A stretch of DNA of 49,220 bases, from the NCBI GenBank assembly GCA_041665305.1, contig JBAYJD010000019.1, forward strand, positions 1 through 49,220, written 5' to 3'. Positions 1 to 8,431 of the stretch are shown here, piece by piece. Made by a program: the position numbers and the translations under genes. Position 1 is the stretch's first letter. Each line of letters opens with the position of its first letter. Origin of the DNA: YA12-FULL-51-18 sp041665305. GTDB lineage: Bacteria > Elusimicrobiota > Elusimicrobia > Elusimicrobiales > UBA9959. The notes below the pieces were generated by a model. It was not told the DNA's origin and did no database searches. It saw only the letters and a program-made list of their open reading frames with translations.

Positions 1-250
1 AAGGCTCAGATTTGAGCCGGATGTGAGGCGCTCGGACGATGACATACTACATGTATGTTGAGGACGAGCAACGAAACAGCCGGCCAAAGATGAGCCTCCC
101 CCAAGGGGCTGGCCGCTTTTGGGCTGCAACCGCGTCGCGAATCGCTTACATAGCCCAGCTATGCCGCGCTCTTCGCTCCTTGTTTCGCTCCAAAACTCGG
201 CCAGTCAAAAGTAAAGCCATTTGCGGGACGCTACACTGGCGGGAGCGCGG
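1..250. other. Gene-free structured DNA element at window start
   Basis: I see no credible gene before 506, although short ORFs are open on both strands. The stretch is rich in small perfect inverted repeats: 3-8 with 13-18 (GGCTCA/TGAGCC), 42-47 with 53-58 (ACATAC/GTATGT) and 149-154 with 158-163 (CATAGC/GCTATG). That looks more like a structured non-coding or mobile element than protein-coding sequence. It is followed directly by a dispersed repeat at 255-332. From 333 to 505 there is only the upstream region of the next gene. No RNA family is identified. Confidence 0.4.
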
Positions 251-254
251 CCGC

Positions 255-332
255 GGTGCGGACGATAGCGTGCCCGGCAGCTCCATGCCACCGGCACGCC
301 CGCGAACTTGCAGGCCTGCCGTTTCCATAAAA
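255..332 (+). repeat. Dispersed ~77-bp repeat, copy 1
   Basis: This stretch aligns with 12186-12262 in the same orientation, by eye at about 80 percent identity with one or two single-base gaps. Shared blocks include GGACGATA, CCCGGCA, CCATGCC and CCGTTTCC followed by a TAAAA end. Both copies lie outside genes. In this copy GCGTGCC and GGCACGC can pair. Confidence 0.6.
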
Positions 333-505
333 GTTTAGACAGCTGTGACCCGAAAGGCCCTGAGCGGCATAGGCCTAAAATTCATAGATCTCCGGCCTTA
401 TGACCCTTGGAATAACCGTCGGCATACACCAGACTATATATGAGGAATGCATCTTTTTAACGGTAAATTGCGGGGTTCGACTTTATCGGAATATGGAGAA
501 CTATT

Positions 506-1255
506 ATGAACTTAAATAAAACAGCGTTCATTCTGTTACTGACGGTCCAGCTCGTTCCACGCGGCGCATCCGCTGAACAGATCGCGTCTACGGAAGTGGT
601 CGCCACGCCGGCAACCCAACTGCTGCTGGACCGGCAGGCGCAGCGGGCCGCCGAATATAACGCAAAAGCAGCGGAATACAATGAAGCGGCGCGGAACGAG
701 ACGATGACAGAAGAAGAAAAAGCGCGGCAAAAAGCGCAACTGGAGTACGAGAAGATCAACGCTGAAATACATGAAAGACAGAGAAAAGCGCAGACTCCAT
801 GGATCAACAGCCCGGAACGGATCGAATATTTAAATTCAGTCGCCTCGAAAGGCCTGCCTGCTCTTTACGCGGAACTTGCCCTGCAAGGCGCGAATTCAAG
901 CGTCGATTGCGCCTCATCGCTGACGCTGATTCCGCTCATATTCTTGATGGACATATTCCCCGTCACCTCGAGGATAGCGTCGTCGATGACCGAGGATTTT
1001 AATCCCGCGTACAGTATGCCTCAGGCGAGAGCGGGGGATGAGTATGATACCGCCGGAGTTGCGGACGCATGTGTCGATTGGATGGGGGCGCTTGGCTCGC
1101 CCATCGGGGGGGCGAACCCCGCCCCGGCGCTAAGTTCGTCAAACGCGATGGTCGATGCGGTCTTTTCGAACGATTCCTGGTCGGATTGCAGTACCGGCCG
1201 GATAAAGATGAAAGATGTTTATGATCTGATCGTCCTTAAAAAAGCGGGCAGATGA
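506..1255 (+). CDS. Small secreted protein with coiled-coil N-half, unknown function
   Basis: The protein has 249 residues. It starts with a Sec-type signal peptide (hydrophobic core at about 7-18, likely cleavage after ASA near 23). Residues 40-100 are rich in A, E, K, Q and R and look helical or coiled coil. A hydrophobic stretch at about 136-155 could be a membrane or buried segment. Three cysteines lie in the C-terminal half (C131, C190 and C231 approximately). The ATG at 506 is supported by a GGAG at 495-498. I recognise no family. It converges on the transposase remnant that ends 14 bp further on. It is probably periplasmic or envelope-associated, inferred only from the signal peptide. 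Confidence 0.7.
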   Translation: MNLNKTAFILLLTVQLVPRGASAEQIASTEVVATPATQLLLDRQAQRAAEYNAKAAEYNEAARNETMTEEEKARQKAQLEYEKINAEIHERQRKAQTPWINSPERIEYLNSVASKGLPALYAELALQGANSSVDCASSLTLIPLIFLMDIFPVTSRIASSMTEDFNPAYSMPQARAGDEYDTAGVADACVDWMGALGSPIGGANPAPALSSSNAMVDAVFSNDSWSDCSTGRIKMKDVYDLIVLKKAGR

Positions 1256-1269
1256 GCTCCCCGGAAGCT

Positions 1270-1770
1270 TTACCTGAATAATCGTTTTATTCCGCCGAGG
1301 AGAAGGCCTAGAGGGCCGGGGGCTGAGGCGTCTTTTGGGGATTTGAAACGGAAGGATCTGGACTCTTTTACCAGACGGCCGACTTCGGCGTCGAAAAATG
1401 CGAAGAAATCGGAGCCAAGGCGCTTGCGGCGCTCGGAAAGAATACTGGGACTGATGACATCTTCCACGGAAAAATACTCCGCCCCGCAAAAAGCCTGGAT
1501 GTACGGGCTCTCCATGAATTCCTGCACCGCGTCCTCATCAGACAGGTTCTTGACCAGCTTGACGGTAAGCAGCCCCGTTATCAAACGGGAATCCTTGGCC
1601 GGCCGCCCATAACCTTTGGCGAAATATTTCCCGTAAAGTTCGTCCAGCTTGTCCCACGGCATAGCTTCGCCCAGCTTTAACCAGCGGTTGGAATAATCAA
1701 GCCTGCCCCCAAGGTGGAACAGCTTGGGGAAAAGCATGGGATTATTATTGGTTCTTTCTGATCGATACAT
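1270..1770 (-). pseudogene. IS5/IS1182-type transposase N-terminal remnant (DUF772 domain only)
   Basis: Residues 15-135 match the conserved N-terminal DUF772 domain of IS5/IS1182-group transposases: the W..L.ELY segment, GRPAKD, L.TGLL..K.....SDE, YIQAFCG and L..RRKRLG. The DDE catalytic domain that should follow (another 200-300 residues) is missing. The last ~25 residues do not resemble a transposase. No intact inverted repeats or target duplications were found. Its ATG lies 1 nt after the tdk stop codon (TAATATG), so it may still be translated by coupling. I infer a decayed insertion sequence; a domesticated DUF772-only protein is less likely. Confidence 0.75.
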
Positions 1771-1771
1771 A

Positions 1772-2335
1772 TTATTCCGGCGTAAAGCACTTCCGGCAGC
1801 GGGCCTCGTACTTGTCGCCCGCGCCTACTTCTATCCGTCTGGAGCTGTCGGTCAGCCGCTGGCTGAAATGCGCCGGATTGCCGCAAACCATGCAGATGGC
1901 CAGATTCTTGGTGACGAATTCCGAAACCGCCATCAGCTTGGCCATGCCGGCGAAAGGTTCGCCTCGGTAATCCTGGTCCAGACCGGCCACGATCACGCGC
2001 TTACCCGAGTCGGCAAGCTTCTGGCAGATCCCCACTATATCTTCATTGAAAAAATGCGCCTCGTCTATGCCCACCACCTGGGTATCCGGATCCGTCTCTT
2101 TAAGGATATCCTTGGCCGCCTTTATGGGCCTGGAAGGAAGCATGGACCTGTCGTGCGAGACCAGGTGTTCTTTGCCGTAACGCACATCCAGATGCGAGTT
2201 AAATACCTGCACTTTCTGCCTGGCTATGCTGGCCAGCCGCAGCCGCCTGATAAGTTCCTGCGTCTTGCCAGAGAACATGCTGCCGCAAACCACCTCTATC
2301 CAGCCCGACGAAGCGGAAACTATATTTGGGATCAT
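1772..2335 (-). CDS. tdk: Thymidine kinase (type II)
   Basis: This enzyme phosphorylates thymidine to dTMP with ATP in the nucleotide salvage pathway, in the cytoplasm. The 187 residues have the usual length. Visible motifs are the P-loop GSMFSGKT (18-25), the DEAHFF box (91-96), the lasso region GLDQDYRGEPF (118-128) and the structural zinc site with C148, C151, C180 and C183. The ATG at 2335 has a GGAG 7 nt upstream. The stop is 1 nt before the transposase remnant. No feature looks degenerate, so it should be active. Confidence 0.96.
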   Translation of the reverse strand: MIPNIVSASSGWIEVVCGSMFSGKTQELIRRLRLASIARQKVQVFNSHLDVRYGKEHLVSHDRSMLPSRPIKAAKDILKETDPDTQVVGIDEAHFFNEDIVGICQKLADSGKRVIVAGLDQDYRGEPFAGMAKLMAVSEFVTKNLAICMVCGNPAHFSQRLTDSSRRIEVGAGDKYEARCRKCFTPE

Positions 2336-2412
2336 ATGGCAACTCCGTTAAGGATCGGAAATTCAACTTTAAAGCCTTCCTTACCATTTGTCGCCTTATA
2401 GTTTACCATTTT

Positions 2413-3912
2413 TCAATATAATGCCGTAAAACGAGATTTTATCGCAGCTATCGGATGTTTTATCGCATCTTTCACTTTGTCCGGAATAGGCGGCTGATAT
2501 TTCTTTTCATTTTCCAGGTACCATGAAGCGAACCTGCCGGATAAATTATCCGCGGAGACGCTTATTCCCATTGTTCCGGTCATAACGCACCCGAGATATG
2601 TCCAGCCGCCCATCGCATATGGGGAACAAGATGCCGCCATCGGGACTCCCGACGCCACGGCGGCGACAAGAGCCGTTCCGGCGCCTACCGCCTTACCTGG
2701 CCGTCCCGCGCGGGAATATCCATCCATTTGTTTCGAGGTCTCCCAGGCCGCATATGCCAGCAGGCCGTAACCGATCGCCGAAAAAACCTGATCCAGCGCC
2801 TTGCCGCCGTAATACCGCATGGCCGAAGGACCTGCGGCGGCGGGCGCCGTTTTCGGCGCTTCAAGCGCGGGAGGTTCGAGTTCCACTATTTTAACGGAGG
2901 CGGGTTCCGGATTGTAAGCCTGGGGACGCAGAAAATGCTCATCCCATTGCGCATATCCGCCTGGTGCCTGCCGGATCGCCGCTACCGTCTCAGGCCGGAC
3001 TTGCGCCGCCTGCTGCGTGATCGCCGCAGGCGCTGCCACATTCCGGACCCCGACGGCGCCGGCGCCCAGCCTCTCCGCTCTTTTCAGCAGCAAGCGCTCC
3101 AGCGTATCGACGTCGATTTCAATTTCATATTCCGAGGTGCCTATCTTTTTAACGCCTGTGAACGGCAGGTTCGGAACCCGGTCCGAATAAGTTTTTAAAA
3201 AAAATATCCCGTATTTTTCGCCGAGGGAATTAGTGTAGACCTTTGCGGGCCATTCGGTGGCCACAGCGGCATTGCCGGCTAAACCGGACGCGCTGACTTC
3301 CTCCGCTATGGCCTGGGATTCAGACGGCATGCGGTATTGGGCAAGGGGTTCGATCCACGCCACTTCTCCACTGACCGTAAGCGGGTTGTCGGCCGTTTGA
3401 TATCCCGCATACGGAGCGCCTTTAGACAGTCCCAGTATCCTGTTCGATCTCTCCACGTACTTAAGATAGCCCACCTGTTCTTCCAGCATCAGTCTGAGAC
3501 TCGCGTCAGGGATCGCCACCTGATAAATGTTGTCCCCCATCGGGGCGACCTCTGAAAACATCAGGCTCGGTGCCCTGCCGTATTTTTTTATGAAGAACAA
3601 CCCGAACGGTTGTCCGTTTATAACGGATATTTTTTCAGGCCACTCCGTGGTCAAAGCCGGATTTCCGGAAAAACACCCTTGGCTTACCCTCTGAACAATA
3701 GCCTGGGAAAGTTTATAATACGCGCCGAGCGGATTCATGGGCGGCAACCCCAGTTGCCCGGCGACTGGAACGGGGGCCGGAGTAACGGACGGCGCAGCAG
3801 GCAGATCCGGCAATTGGGCCAGGAGAGAATCGAACGCCGGTTCGGCCGCCGCGTTTATTCTCGCTGCGAAGAGTACGGCTGCCAGCGTGAACAAAACAGG
3901 TGTTTTTCTCAT
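2413..3912 (-). CDS. Secreted protein with a duplicated domain and C-terminal membrane segments
   Basis: The protein has 499 residues with a signal peptide (hydrophobic core at about 5-20, AAA near the cleavage site). Two copies of a ~75-residue domain are visible at about 80-155 and 210-285. Each begins GN.A..TEWP.K, then has GLFF.KKY or GIFFLKTY, then an IYQV.I or YEIEI strand and a leucine-rich helix. A proline/alanine linker follows (290-365). Residues 365-460 hold two or three hydrophobic, glycine-rich stretches that could be membrane helices. I recognise no family. There is no Shine-Dalgarno; a TTGAAA-N17-TAAGCT-N6-ATG arrangement suggests a leaderless transcript. Confidence 0.75.
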   Translation of the reverse strand: MRKTPVLFTLAAVLFAARINAAAEPAFDSLLAQLPDLPAAPSVTPAPVPVAGQLGLPPMNPLGAYYKLSQAIVQRVSQGCFSGNPALTTEWPEKISVINGQPFGLFFIKKYGRAPSLMFSEVAPMGDNIYQVAIPDASLRLMLEEQVGYLKYVERSNRILGLSKGAPYAGYQTADNPLTVSGEVAWIEPLAQYRMPSESQAIAEEVSASGLAGNAAVATEWPAKVYTNSLGEKYGIFFLKTYSDRVPNLPFTGVKKIGTSEYEIEIDVDTLERLLLKRAERLGAGAVGVRNVAAPAAITQQAAQVRPETVAAIRQAPGGYAQWDEHFLRPQAYNPEPASVKIVELEPPALEAPKTAPAAAGPSAMRYYGGKALDQVFSAIGYGLLAYAAWETSKQMDGYSRAGRPGKAVGAGTALVAAVASGVPMAASCSPYAMGGWTYLGCVMTGTMGISVSADNLSGRFASWYLENEKKYQPPIPDKVKDAIKHPIAAIKSRFTALY

Positions 3913-3918
3913 ATAAAC

Positions 3919-3947
3919 AGCTTAATCGCGGCAATGCCGTTTTTCAA
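3919..3947 (-). promoter_or_regulatory. Putative promoter of the 3912 gene, leaderless layout
   Basis: On the minus strand TTGAAA (3942-3947) is followed after 17 bp by TAAGCT (3919-3924), and the ATG comes exactly 6 nt later. No Shine-Dalgarno is present. The -10 matches consensus at only three positions, but the same layout recurs upstream of 28728 and 30884. Confidence 0.45.
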
Positions 3948-3998
3948 GTGCTTAAAGTCTCCATAGATTAGGCCAAATGGCCCATACGAGAAAAGACA

Positions 3999-4020
3999 AC
4001 CCCGCCCTTCGGGGCGGGGT
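3999..4020 (-). terminator. Intrinsic terminator hairpin, TTCG-type loop
   Basis: A 9-bp perfect GC-rich stem (3999-4007 with 4012-4020) closes a 4-nt loop (TTCG on the plus strand). On the minus strand the hairpin is followed by a T-rich run. It lies 35 bp after the lptD stop and should end the lptD transcript. Confidence 0.75.
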
Positions 4021-4025
4021 ATGGT

Positions 4026-4050
4026 AAAAATTTTCGCCGCAAAAATTTTT
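4026..4050 (-). repeat. AT-rich palindrome downstream of lptD (family member 1)
   Basis: Arms of AAAATTTT type flank a GC core (CGCCGC). It begins 5 nt after the lptD stop codon. In minus-strand RNA the single mismatch becomes a G-U pair. The same palindrome type occurs at 8404-8430 and 13248-13274. Confidence 0.6.
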
Positions 4051-4055
4051 AAAGG

Positions 4056-6134
4056 TCAATCGCTTAGATCCCCGTCTTTGCGCCAGGGATGCCAGTAGTT
4101 CCTGGACTGCTCCTCTAGCGCGTCGCGCTTGGATGCGTCGTTCATCTTCAGACGAATAAGGAAGAAGAACTCTTTCACGCCGCGGCGGACCCTCAGATCC
4201 CAGGTCGTATGAAAATCATGGAAATCCTTGTACAGGATGATGCTTTTTTCAAAGAACAGGAGGCGCTGGTCCGCGGGCTGCGCGAACCGTATGATCCTGT
4301 AACGAAGCACGCCTTCAGCCCGCCAGGACGGCGCCCAGGGCACCCGGAACCCCATCATCTGATTTACGACATAGGCGTTGGACTGCGTGCTGAAATTGGC
4401 CACGCCCAGCCCAAAATAGTTCTTTTCGTCGCCCAGGTAGACCTGCCCCACCAGGCTGTCGTTCCCCCGGCCGAATTTATACGCTTCCTGCACGTAGATG
4501 TTCAGGTTCTTGCGCGGCGCATGGTACAATTCCAGGTTCACAGGCGCCAGGCGTTTTGACAGGCTTCCACCCACGCCGTCGCGCAGATCATAGGTGGTGT
4601 AGGCCTTGAAATAAGAATTATAGGACGGCATTACAAAAAGCTGGGAGTACAGCGATTTCGTCTCGTTGCCCTTATCGGCCGCGTACCTGTCCCTGCCGAA
4701 GCGGTTGGCGACCATGCGGGCCTGATAGGCATAGGTCAGGTCCAGCGAACCCCAGGAACGGTCGTAGCGCATGTTAGCGCCCGTACCGTAGCGCCCTATC
4801 CATTGATTGGTGGTCTGCGCGCTGGTGGCAAGGTATAGGCTCTGGTTGTAAAAGACCGAAGGGAGCAGGGTCAGGCCGCGCGCCAGCGGCACGGCTTTGG
4901 AAGCCGTCCAGGTTCCGCCGCTCCGGCGCTGATAATAACGCACGCCTGGATCTTTGGCGCTTTCAAAAAAACCGGTAAAAGAGTGCAGGACGGGGATCCC
5001 AGACAGCGTGAACGGCAGCCGCTGAAAATCCAGCCGCGGGGCCGATTCCGAGGATTTTATGAACCGCGTCAGGTCCGCGGACCGGGTATACAGGGTGGCG
5101 GCGCTGACCCTCGTGACCGTGGTATTGGTGGCGCGCGTGAAAGCTATGCTTGCCTGCTCATCCGGACTGATGGCGAAAGGATTGGTCTTGAAAAAGTCAT
5201 TATTGAACGCCGGATCGGAAAGCAGGCGATAGGCGGACTGGCTGTAATAGTTCGCCGGGTCGCTTTTGCTTAACGGACTGAACTTATACCAGTAGCCTCC
5301 GTTGACCCCCCAGCGGTCCGCCCCGGCTCCGGACTCATGAATACGGTACATTGAAACATTAACGATGCTCTTGTCCGGCTCCCGATAATCCAATTCTCCG
5401 CCCGTGCCGAAACCCAGCCTGCTGAAATAATCCAGATATAGTTTGCCCCTGGTCGCGGGATTGAATTTATAGGCATAGACGGACTTGACGAAAAAGCCCT
5501 TGCGCTGGCTCTCGCCGATGTAAAAACTGCTCACGAACGGCGTTCCGCCGATCAGCGGCTTGTACAACACCGGGAAATAGAAGATCGGCACAGGGCCGAG
5601 ATAAAAAACATTGTTATAGGACAGGAAATACCTGCCCGGATACAGATAGATGCGGGACGCCTTGATCCTGAAATCCGGCGGGCTCTCGTCGCAGGTGGTG
5701 ATCTCGGCCTTCTTATAAAGATTCCGCTGCGGGCTCATCTCCACTTTCCTGCCGGACAAAAAAAATCTCTGGTAAACGGAGCGGCAGTTATCGACCTCGG
5801 CCGTATCGGAGAAATAATTAAAAACCCCGCGGCCGCCGGAGGTGGCGCCGGAGGAATCCAACAGGACGAAGTCCTCCGGCGAATAGACCGTACTGCTGGA
5901 GGAATATACCGTCAGTCGCCGCGCCTTGATAGTTTTTATCAGTTTCTCATCCACGCCCAGCTCATCCACTTGGACCTGTCCCTGGAGGTTTATGATCCGC
6001 GTGTTTTCGTTAAAATCGCCCTGTTCCGAGGAAAACACGACCCTGTGCGTGCCCGTGGAGGAAGGCAATTCATAAGCCCGCGCCGGGGCGGCGCCTAGAA
6101 GCGCAAGGACCGTTATGAGCTTTGCAATTCCCAT
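4056..6134 (-). CDS. lptD: LPS-assembly outer membrane protein LptD-like
   Basis: LptD inserts lipopolysaccharide into the outer leaflet of the outer membrane. The 692-residue protein has a signal peptide (about 1-20), an N-terminal OstA/LptA-like beta-jellyroll (about 28-130, with the IINLQGQVQV strand and D/E-rich turns), the typical TTCDE...PDFRIKA transition near 147-160, and YNNVFYLGPVPIFYFPVLY leading into a long beta-barrel (about 200-692) rich in alternating aromatic residues. Two cysteines (about 117 and 147) sit in the N-terminal part, where the family often forms disulfides. It is shorter than the E. coli protein (784). It is the last gene of the prfA-to-lptD train, 34 bp after the kinase gene. 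Confidence 0.88.
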   Translation of the reverse strand: MGIAKLITVLALLGAAPARAYELPSSTGTHRVVFSSEQGDFNENTRIINLQGQVQVDELGVDEKLIKTIKARRLTVYSSSSTVYSPEDFVLLDSSGATSGGRGVFNYFSDTAEVDNCRSVYQRFFLSGRKVEMSPQRNLYKKAEITTCDESPPDFRIKASRIYLYPGRYFLSYNNVFYLGPVPIFYFPVLYKPLIGGTPFVSSFYIGESQRKGFFVKSVYAYKFNPATRGKLYLDYFSRLGFGTGGELDYREPDKSIVNVSMYRIHESGAGADRWGVNGGYWYKFSPLSKSDPANYYSQSAYRLLSDPAFNNDFFKTNPFAISPDEQASIAFTRATNTTVTRVSAATLYTRSADLTRFIKSSESAPRLDFQRLPFTLSGIPVLHSFTGFFESAKDPGVRYYQRRSGGTWTASKAVPLARGLTLLPSVFYNQSLYLATSAQTTNQWIGRYGTGANMRYDRSWGSLDLTYAYQARMVANRFGRDRYAADKGNETKSLYSQLFVMPSYNSYFKAYTTYDLRDGVGGSLSKRLAPVNLELYHAPRKNLNIYVQEAYKFGRGNDSLVGQVYLGDEKNYFGLGVANFSTQSNAYVVNQMMGFRVPWAPSWRAEGVLRYRIIRFAQPADQRLLFFEKSIILYKDFHDFHTTWDLRVRRGVKEFFFLIRLKMNDASKRDALEEQSRNYWHPWRKDGDLSD

Positions 6135-6168
6135 TGGTTAATACCGGCGATCTCCGCCGCGCAGAACT

Positions 6169-7107
6169 TTATTTAAACCTTTCCATGCCCAACAGGGCCG
6201 CGCCGTAAACGCCCAGATCGGCGTTCCTGGCCACCACAAGCTTAACCTTAACAAATGGCGTGGCGATCTGCTGCAAAGCCAGGATCTCTTTGAGCGGACC
6301 GAGAAAATGCCTGGAGGCTTTGGAAACGCCGCCGGTAAGGACCACGCAATCCGGGTTTAAAAGGAGTATCATGCCGGCAAGGCCGCGTCCCAGGTTCGTC
6401 CCCATCTCGCGCCAAAGTTTCTTCGCGGCCTTATGGCCGCGGTCGGCGGCCCTGGTGAGGCAGATGGTATTGAGCTTCTCTTTGCCGGGAGCGGAATACC
6501 TGGCGATAAAAGCTTGCGTGTCCTTTATGGACCTTTTAGCGTCGCGCATGAGGGCATAGCTGCCGCAATACGCCTCCAGGCAGCCTTTGGCGCCGCAGTG
6601 GCACTGAGGACCGTCATGGTCGAGTTTTGTATGCCCCAGTTCGCCGGCCGAGCCGTCAGCCCCATGGTAAAGTTCGCCGTTTATTATGATCCCGCCGCCT
6701 ATGCCGGTGCCGAGCGTCACGGCTGCGACATTCCCGTACCTGCGGTTTATTTCAAGTTCGTAAGCCCCCCAGGCGGCCATGTTGGCGTCGTTCTCCAGCG
6801 CGCAGTCCAGACCGGTGAGCTTCTTCAGCGGGGCCGTCAAAGAAACATTCCGCCACTTGTTAAGGTTGGGCGCGAAACGCAACAGGCCTTTTTCCGGGTC
6901 CACATCTCCGGCGGCGCCTATGCCGATGGACTCCGCGCCCCATGCGGTCTTGAGCCTCTTTGCCGCCGCGCCCAGCCGTTTAATAAAATCCGCCTGCCCG
7001 TTCTCCGGAGCCGTATGAAATCTTTCCTCGTGCAGCAGCGTGTGCTTGTCGTCCATAACTATAAGTTTCGTATTGGTGCCGCCTATATCTATGCCGATGC
7101 CTTTCAT
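6169..7107 (-). CDS. ROK-family sugar kinase, probably glucokinase
   Basis: ROK kinases phosphorylate glucose or N-acetylated hexoses with ATP in the cytoplasm. This 312-residue protein has the phosphate-binding loop DIGGTNTK (7-14), the catalytic aspartate in ENDAN (D107), the GTGIGGG turn (133-139), the substrate residues GELGHT (E156, H159) and the ROK zinc site CxCGxxxCLE (C169, C171, C176). The length is typical. The start overlaps the folC stop by 4 bp. Which sugar it prefers cannot be told from sequence; glucokinase is the most common assignment for this motif set. Confidence 0.92.
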   Translation of the reverse strand: MKGIGIDIGGTNTKLIVMDDKHTLLHEERFHTAPENGQADFIKRLGAAAKRLKTAWGAESIGIGAAGDVDPEKGLLRFAPNLNKWRNVSLTAPLKKLTGLDCALENDANMAAWGAYELEINRRYGNVAAVTLGTGIGGGIIINGELYHGADGSAGELGHTKLDHDGPQCHCGAKGCLEAYCGSYALMRDAKRSIKDTQAFIARYSAPGKEKLNTICLTRAADRGHKAAKKLWREMGTNLGRGLAGMILLLNPDCVVLTGGVSKASRHFLGPLKEILALQQIATPFVKVKLVVARNADLGVYGAALLGMERFK

Positions 7108-8384
7108 AATTCTCCTGTGATCCGGGGGTTTTTCAGGATCGATAGCGCCGAACCGATAAGATAAAACGAACCCAGCACCACCACGGTCCCCGCCCGCGAG
7201 CCGGCGGACAGGGCGGCTTCTATATCTTCCTGCACTTCTATCTCGGCTTCCGGCCTGAGCCTGGAAAATTCATCCGCCAGGGCATGGGGGTCCAGCGCCC
7301 TTTCGGAAAGGGGCCTGGTAAAAACGACCCTGGCGGCATAAGGAGCCAGGGTCCTGAGCATGGCGAGGTGGTCTTTATCGTTCAGGAACCCCATTACAAA
7401 AACGGCGCCCAGGTCCTTGAAAGGGGACCGGCTGAAAGTGTCCACGAACGACCTTACCGCTTCCGGATTATGCGCTCCATCCAGGATATATACGACCCCC
7501 CCGCGGTCCAGCACCTGGAAACGGCCGGACCAGTCCACCCGCGCGAAACCTTCCGCGACGGCTTCCCGGCTTATTTTAAACCCCGCGCCGTTCAAAACGG
7601 CAGTCCCTTCCAGGACCAGCGTGGCGTTGGAAACCTGCGCCGATCCCACAAGCCCCAATTCCAGTTCCTCGCCGGTCTTTTTATGTCTGAGGCGCATGCG
7701 GCCGCGCGGCCAGTCGCACGCTGCGATCTCAAAGGCCGGCGCCAGGAACCGCACCCGCGCGTTCTTCTCCCGGGCTTCCAGCAGCACGGGCCCGCGGGCC
7801 TGCGCCGTCAGGTCCGGAGCCAGACAAACTCCTCCTAGTTTGATGATCCCGGCTTTTTGTCCGGCTATCCCGGCCAGCGAGTCTCCAAGATATTTTTTAT
7901 GGTCGTAATCCACGGAGGTGATGACCGATAATTCCGGACGCGCCAGGACATTTGTGGTATCAAAGCGTCCGCCTATCCCCACTTCTATCACCGCGATGTC
8001 GGTCTTTGCGCGCTCGAAATAAAGGAAAGCCATGCAGGTCAGCAGTTCGAAAAAACTCAGGTCGGGACCGGCTTTAAAGACTTCGGCCAGCAGGTCCGCG
8101 AAATCCGCCTCGTTTATTTCCACGCCGTTGATCTTTATCCGCTCCGTCAGCGCCACAAGATGGGGGCTGACGAACAGGCCTGTCTTATAACCCGCCGCCC
8201 GCAACACGGAATCAAAAAGCGCGCAAACCGAGCCTTTGCCGTTCGTGCCGGTAACATGCACCGTCCTTATCTTTTCATGTGGGTCCCCCAGGACCTTAAG
8301 GGCCGCGTATACCCGGGCCAGGCCGTCCTTCTTAACGAAGTTCTGCCTGCCCAGCAAGATTTTAGAGGCTTCCTCAAAAGTCAT
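7104..8384 (-). CDS. folC: Folylpolyglutamate synthase / dihydrofolate synthase
   Basis: FolC adds glutamate to dihydropteroate and/or to folates in the cytoplasm. The 426-residue protein has the Mur-ligase-type P-loop GTNGKGS (46-52), SPHLV..TERIKINGVEI (the folate-loop region near 77-95), IEVGIGGRFDTTN (about 137-149), a Mur-ligase central motif with SVDYDHKKYLG, and DGAHNPEAVRSF in the C-terminal domain (about 305-316). No motif is missing. It lies between murA (47-bp gap holding an AT palindrome) and the ROK kinase (4-bp overlap). Confidence 0.95.
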   Translation of the reverse strand: MTFEEASKILLGRQNFVKKDGLARVYAALKVLGDPHEKIRTVHVTGTNGKGSVCALFDSVLRAAGYKTGLFVSPHLVALTERIKINGVEINEADFADLLAEVFKAGPDLSFFELLTCMAFLYFERAKTDIAVIEVGIGGRFDTTNVLARPELSVITSVDYDHKKYLGDSLAGIAGQKAGIIKLGGVCLAPDLTAQARGPVLLEAREKNARVRFLAPAFEIAACDWPRGRMRLRHKKTGEELELGLVGSAQVSNATLVLEGTAVLNGAGFKISREAVAEGFARVDWSGRFQVLDRGGVVYILDGAHNPEAVRSFVDTFSRSPFKDLGAVFVMGFLNDKDHLAMLRTLAPYAARVVFTRPLSERALDPHALADEFSRLRPEAEIEVQEDIEAALSAGSRAGTVVVLGSFYLIGSALSILKNPRITGEL

Positions 8385-8403
8385 AAATTAATTTTCTCGG
8401 CGG

Positions 8404-8430
8404 TATAAATTTTTGCGGCAAAAATTTATA
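8404..8430 (-). repeat. AT-rich perfect palindrome downstream of murA (family member 2)
   Basis: Two 13-bp arms (TATAAATTTTTGC and its complement) flank one central G. It begins 1 nt after the murA stop codon, between murA and folC. It is the most perfect copy of the family and could act as an mRNA 3'-end hairpin or attenuator inside the gene train. Confidence 0.65.
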
Positions 8431-8431
8431 A

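Noticed and set aside
39..338. 99-codon ORF at the window start
   Set aside because: Composition and internal hairpins suggest non-coding DNA, an opposing frame is also open, and part of it is a dispersed repeat.
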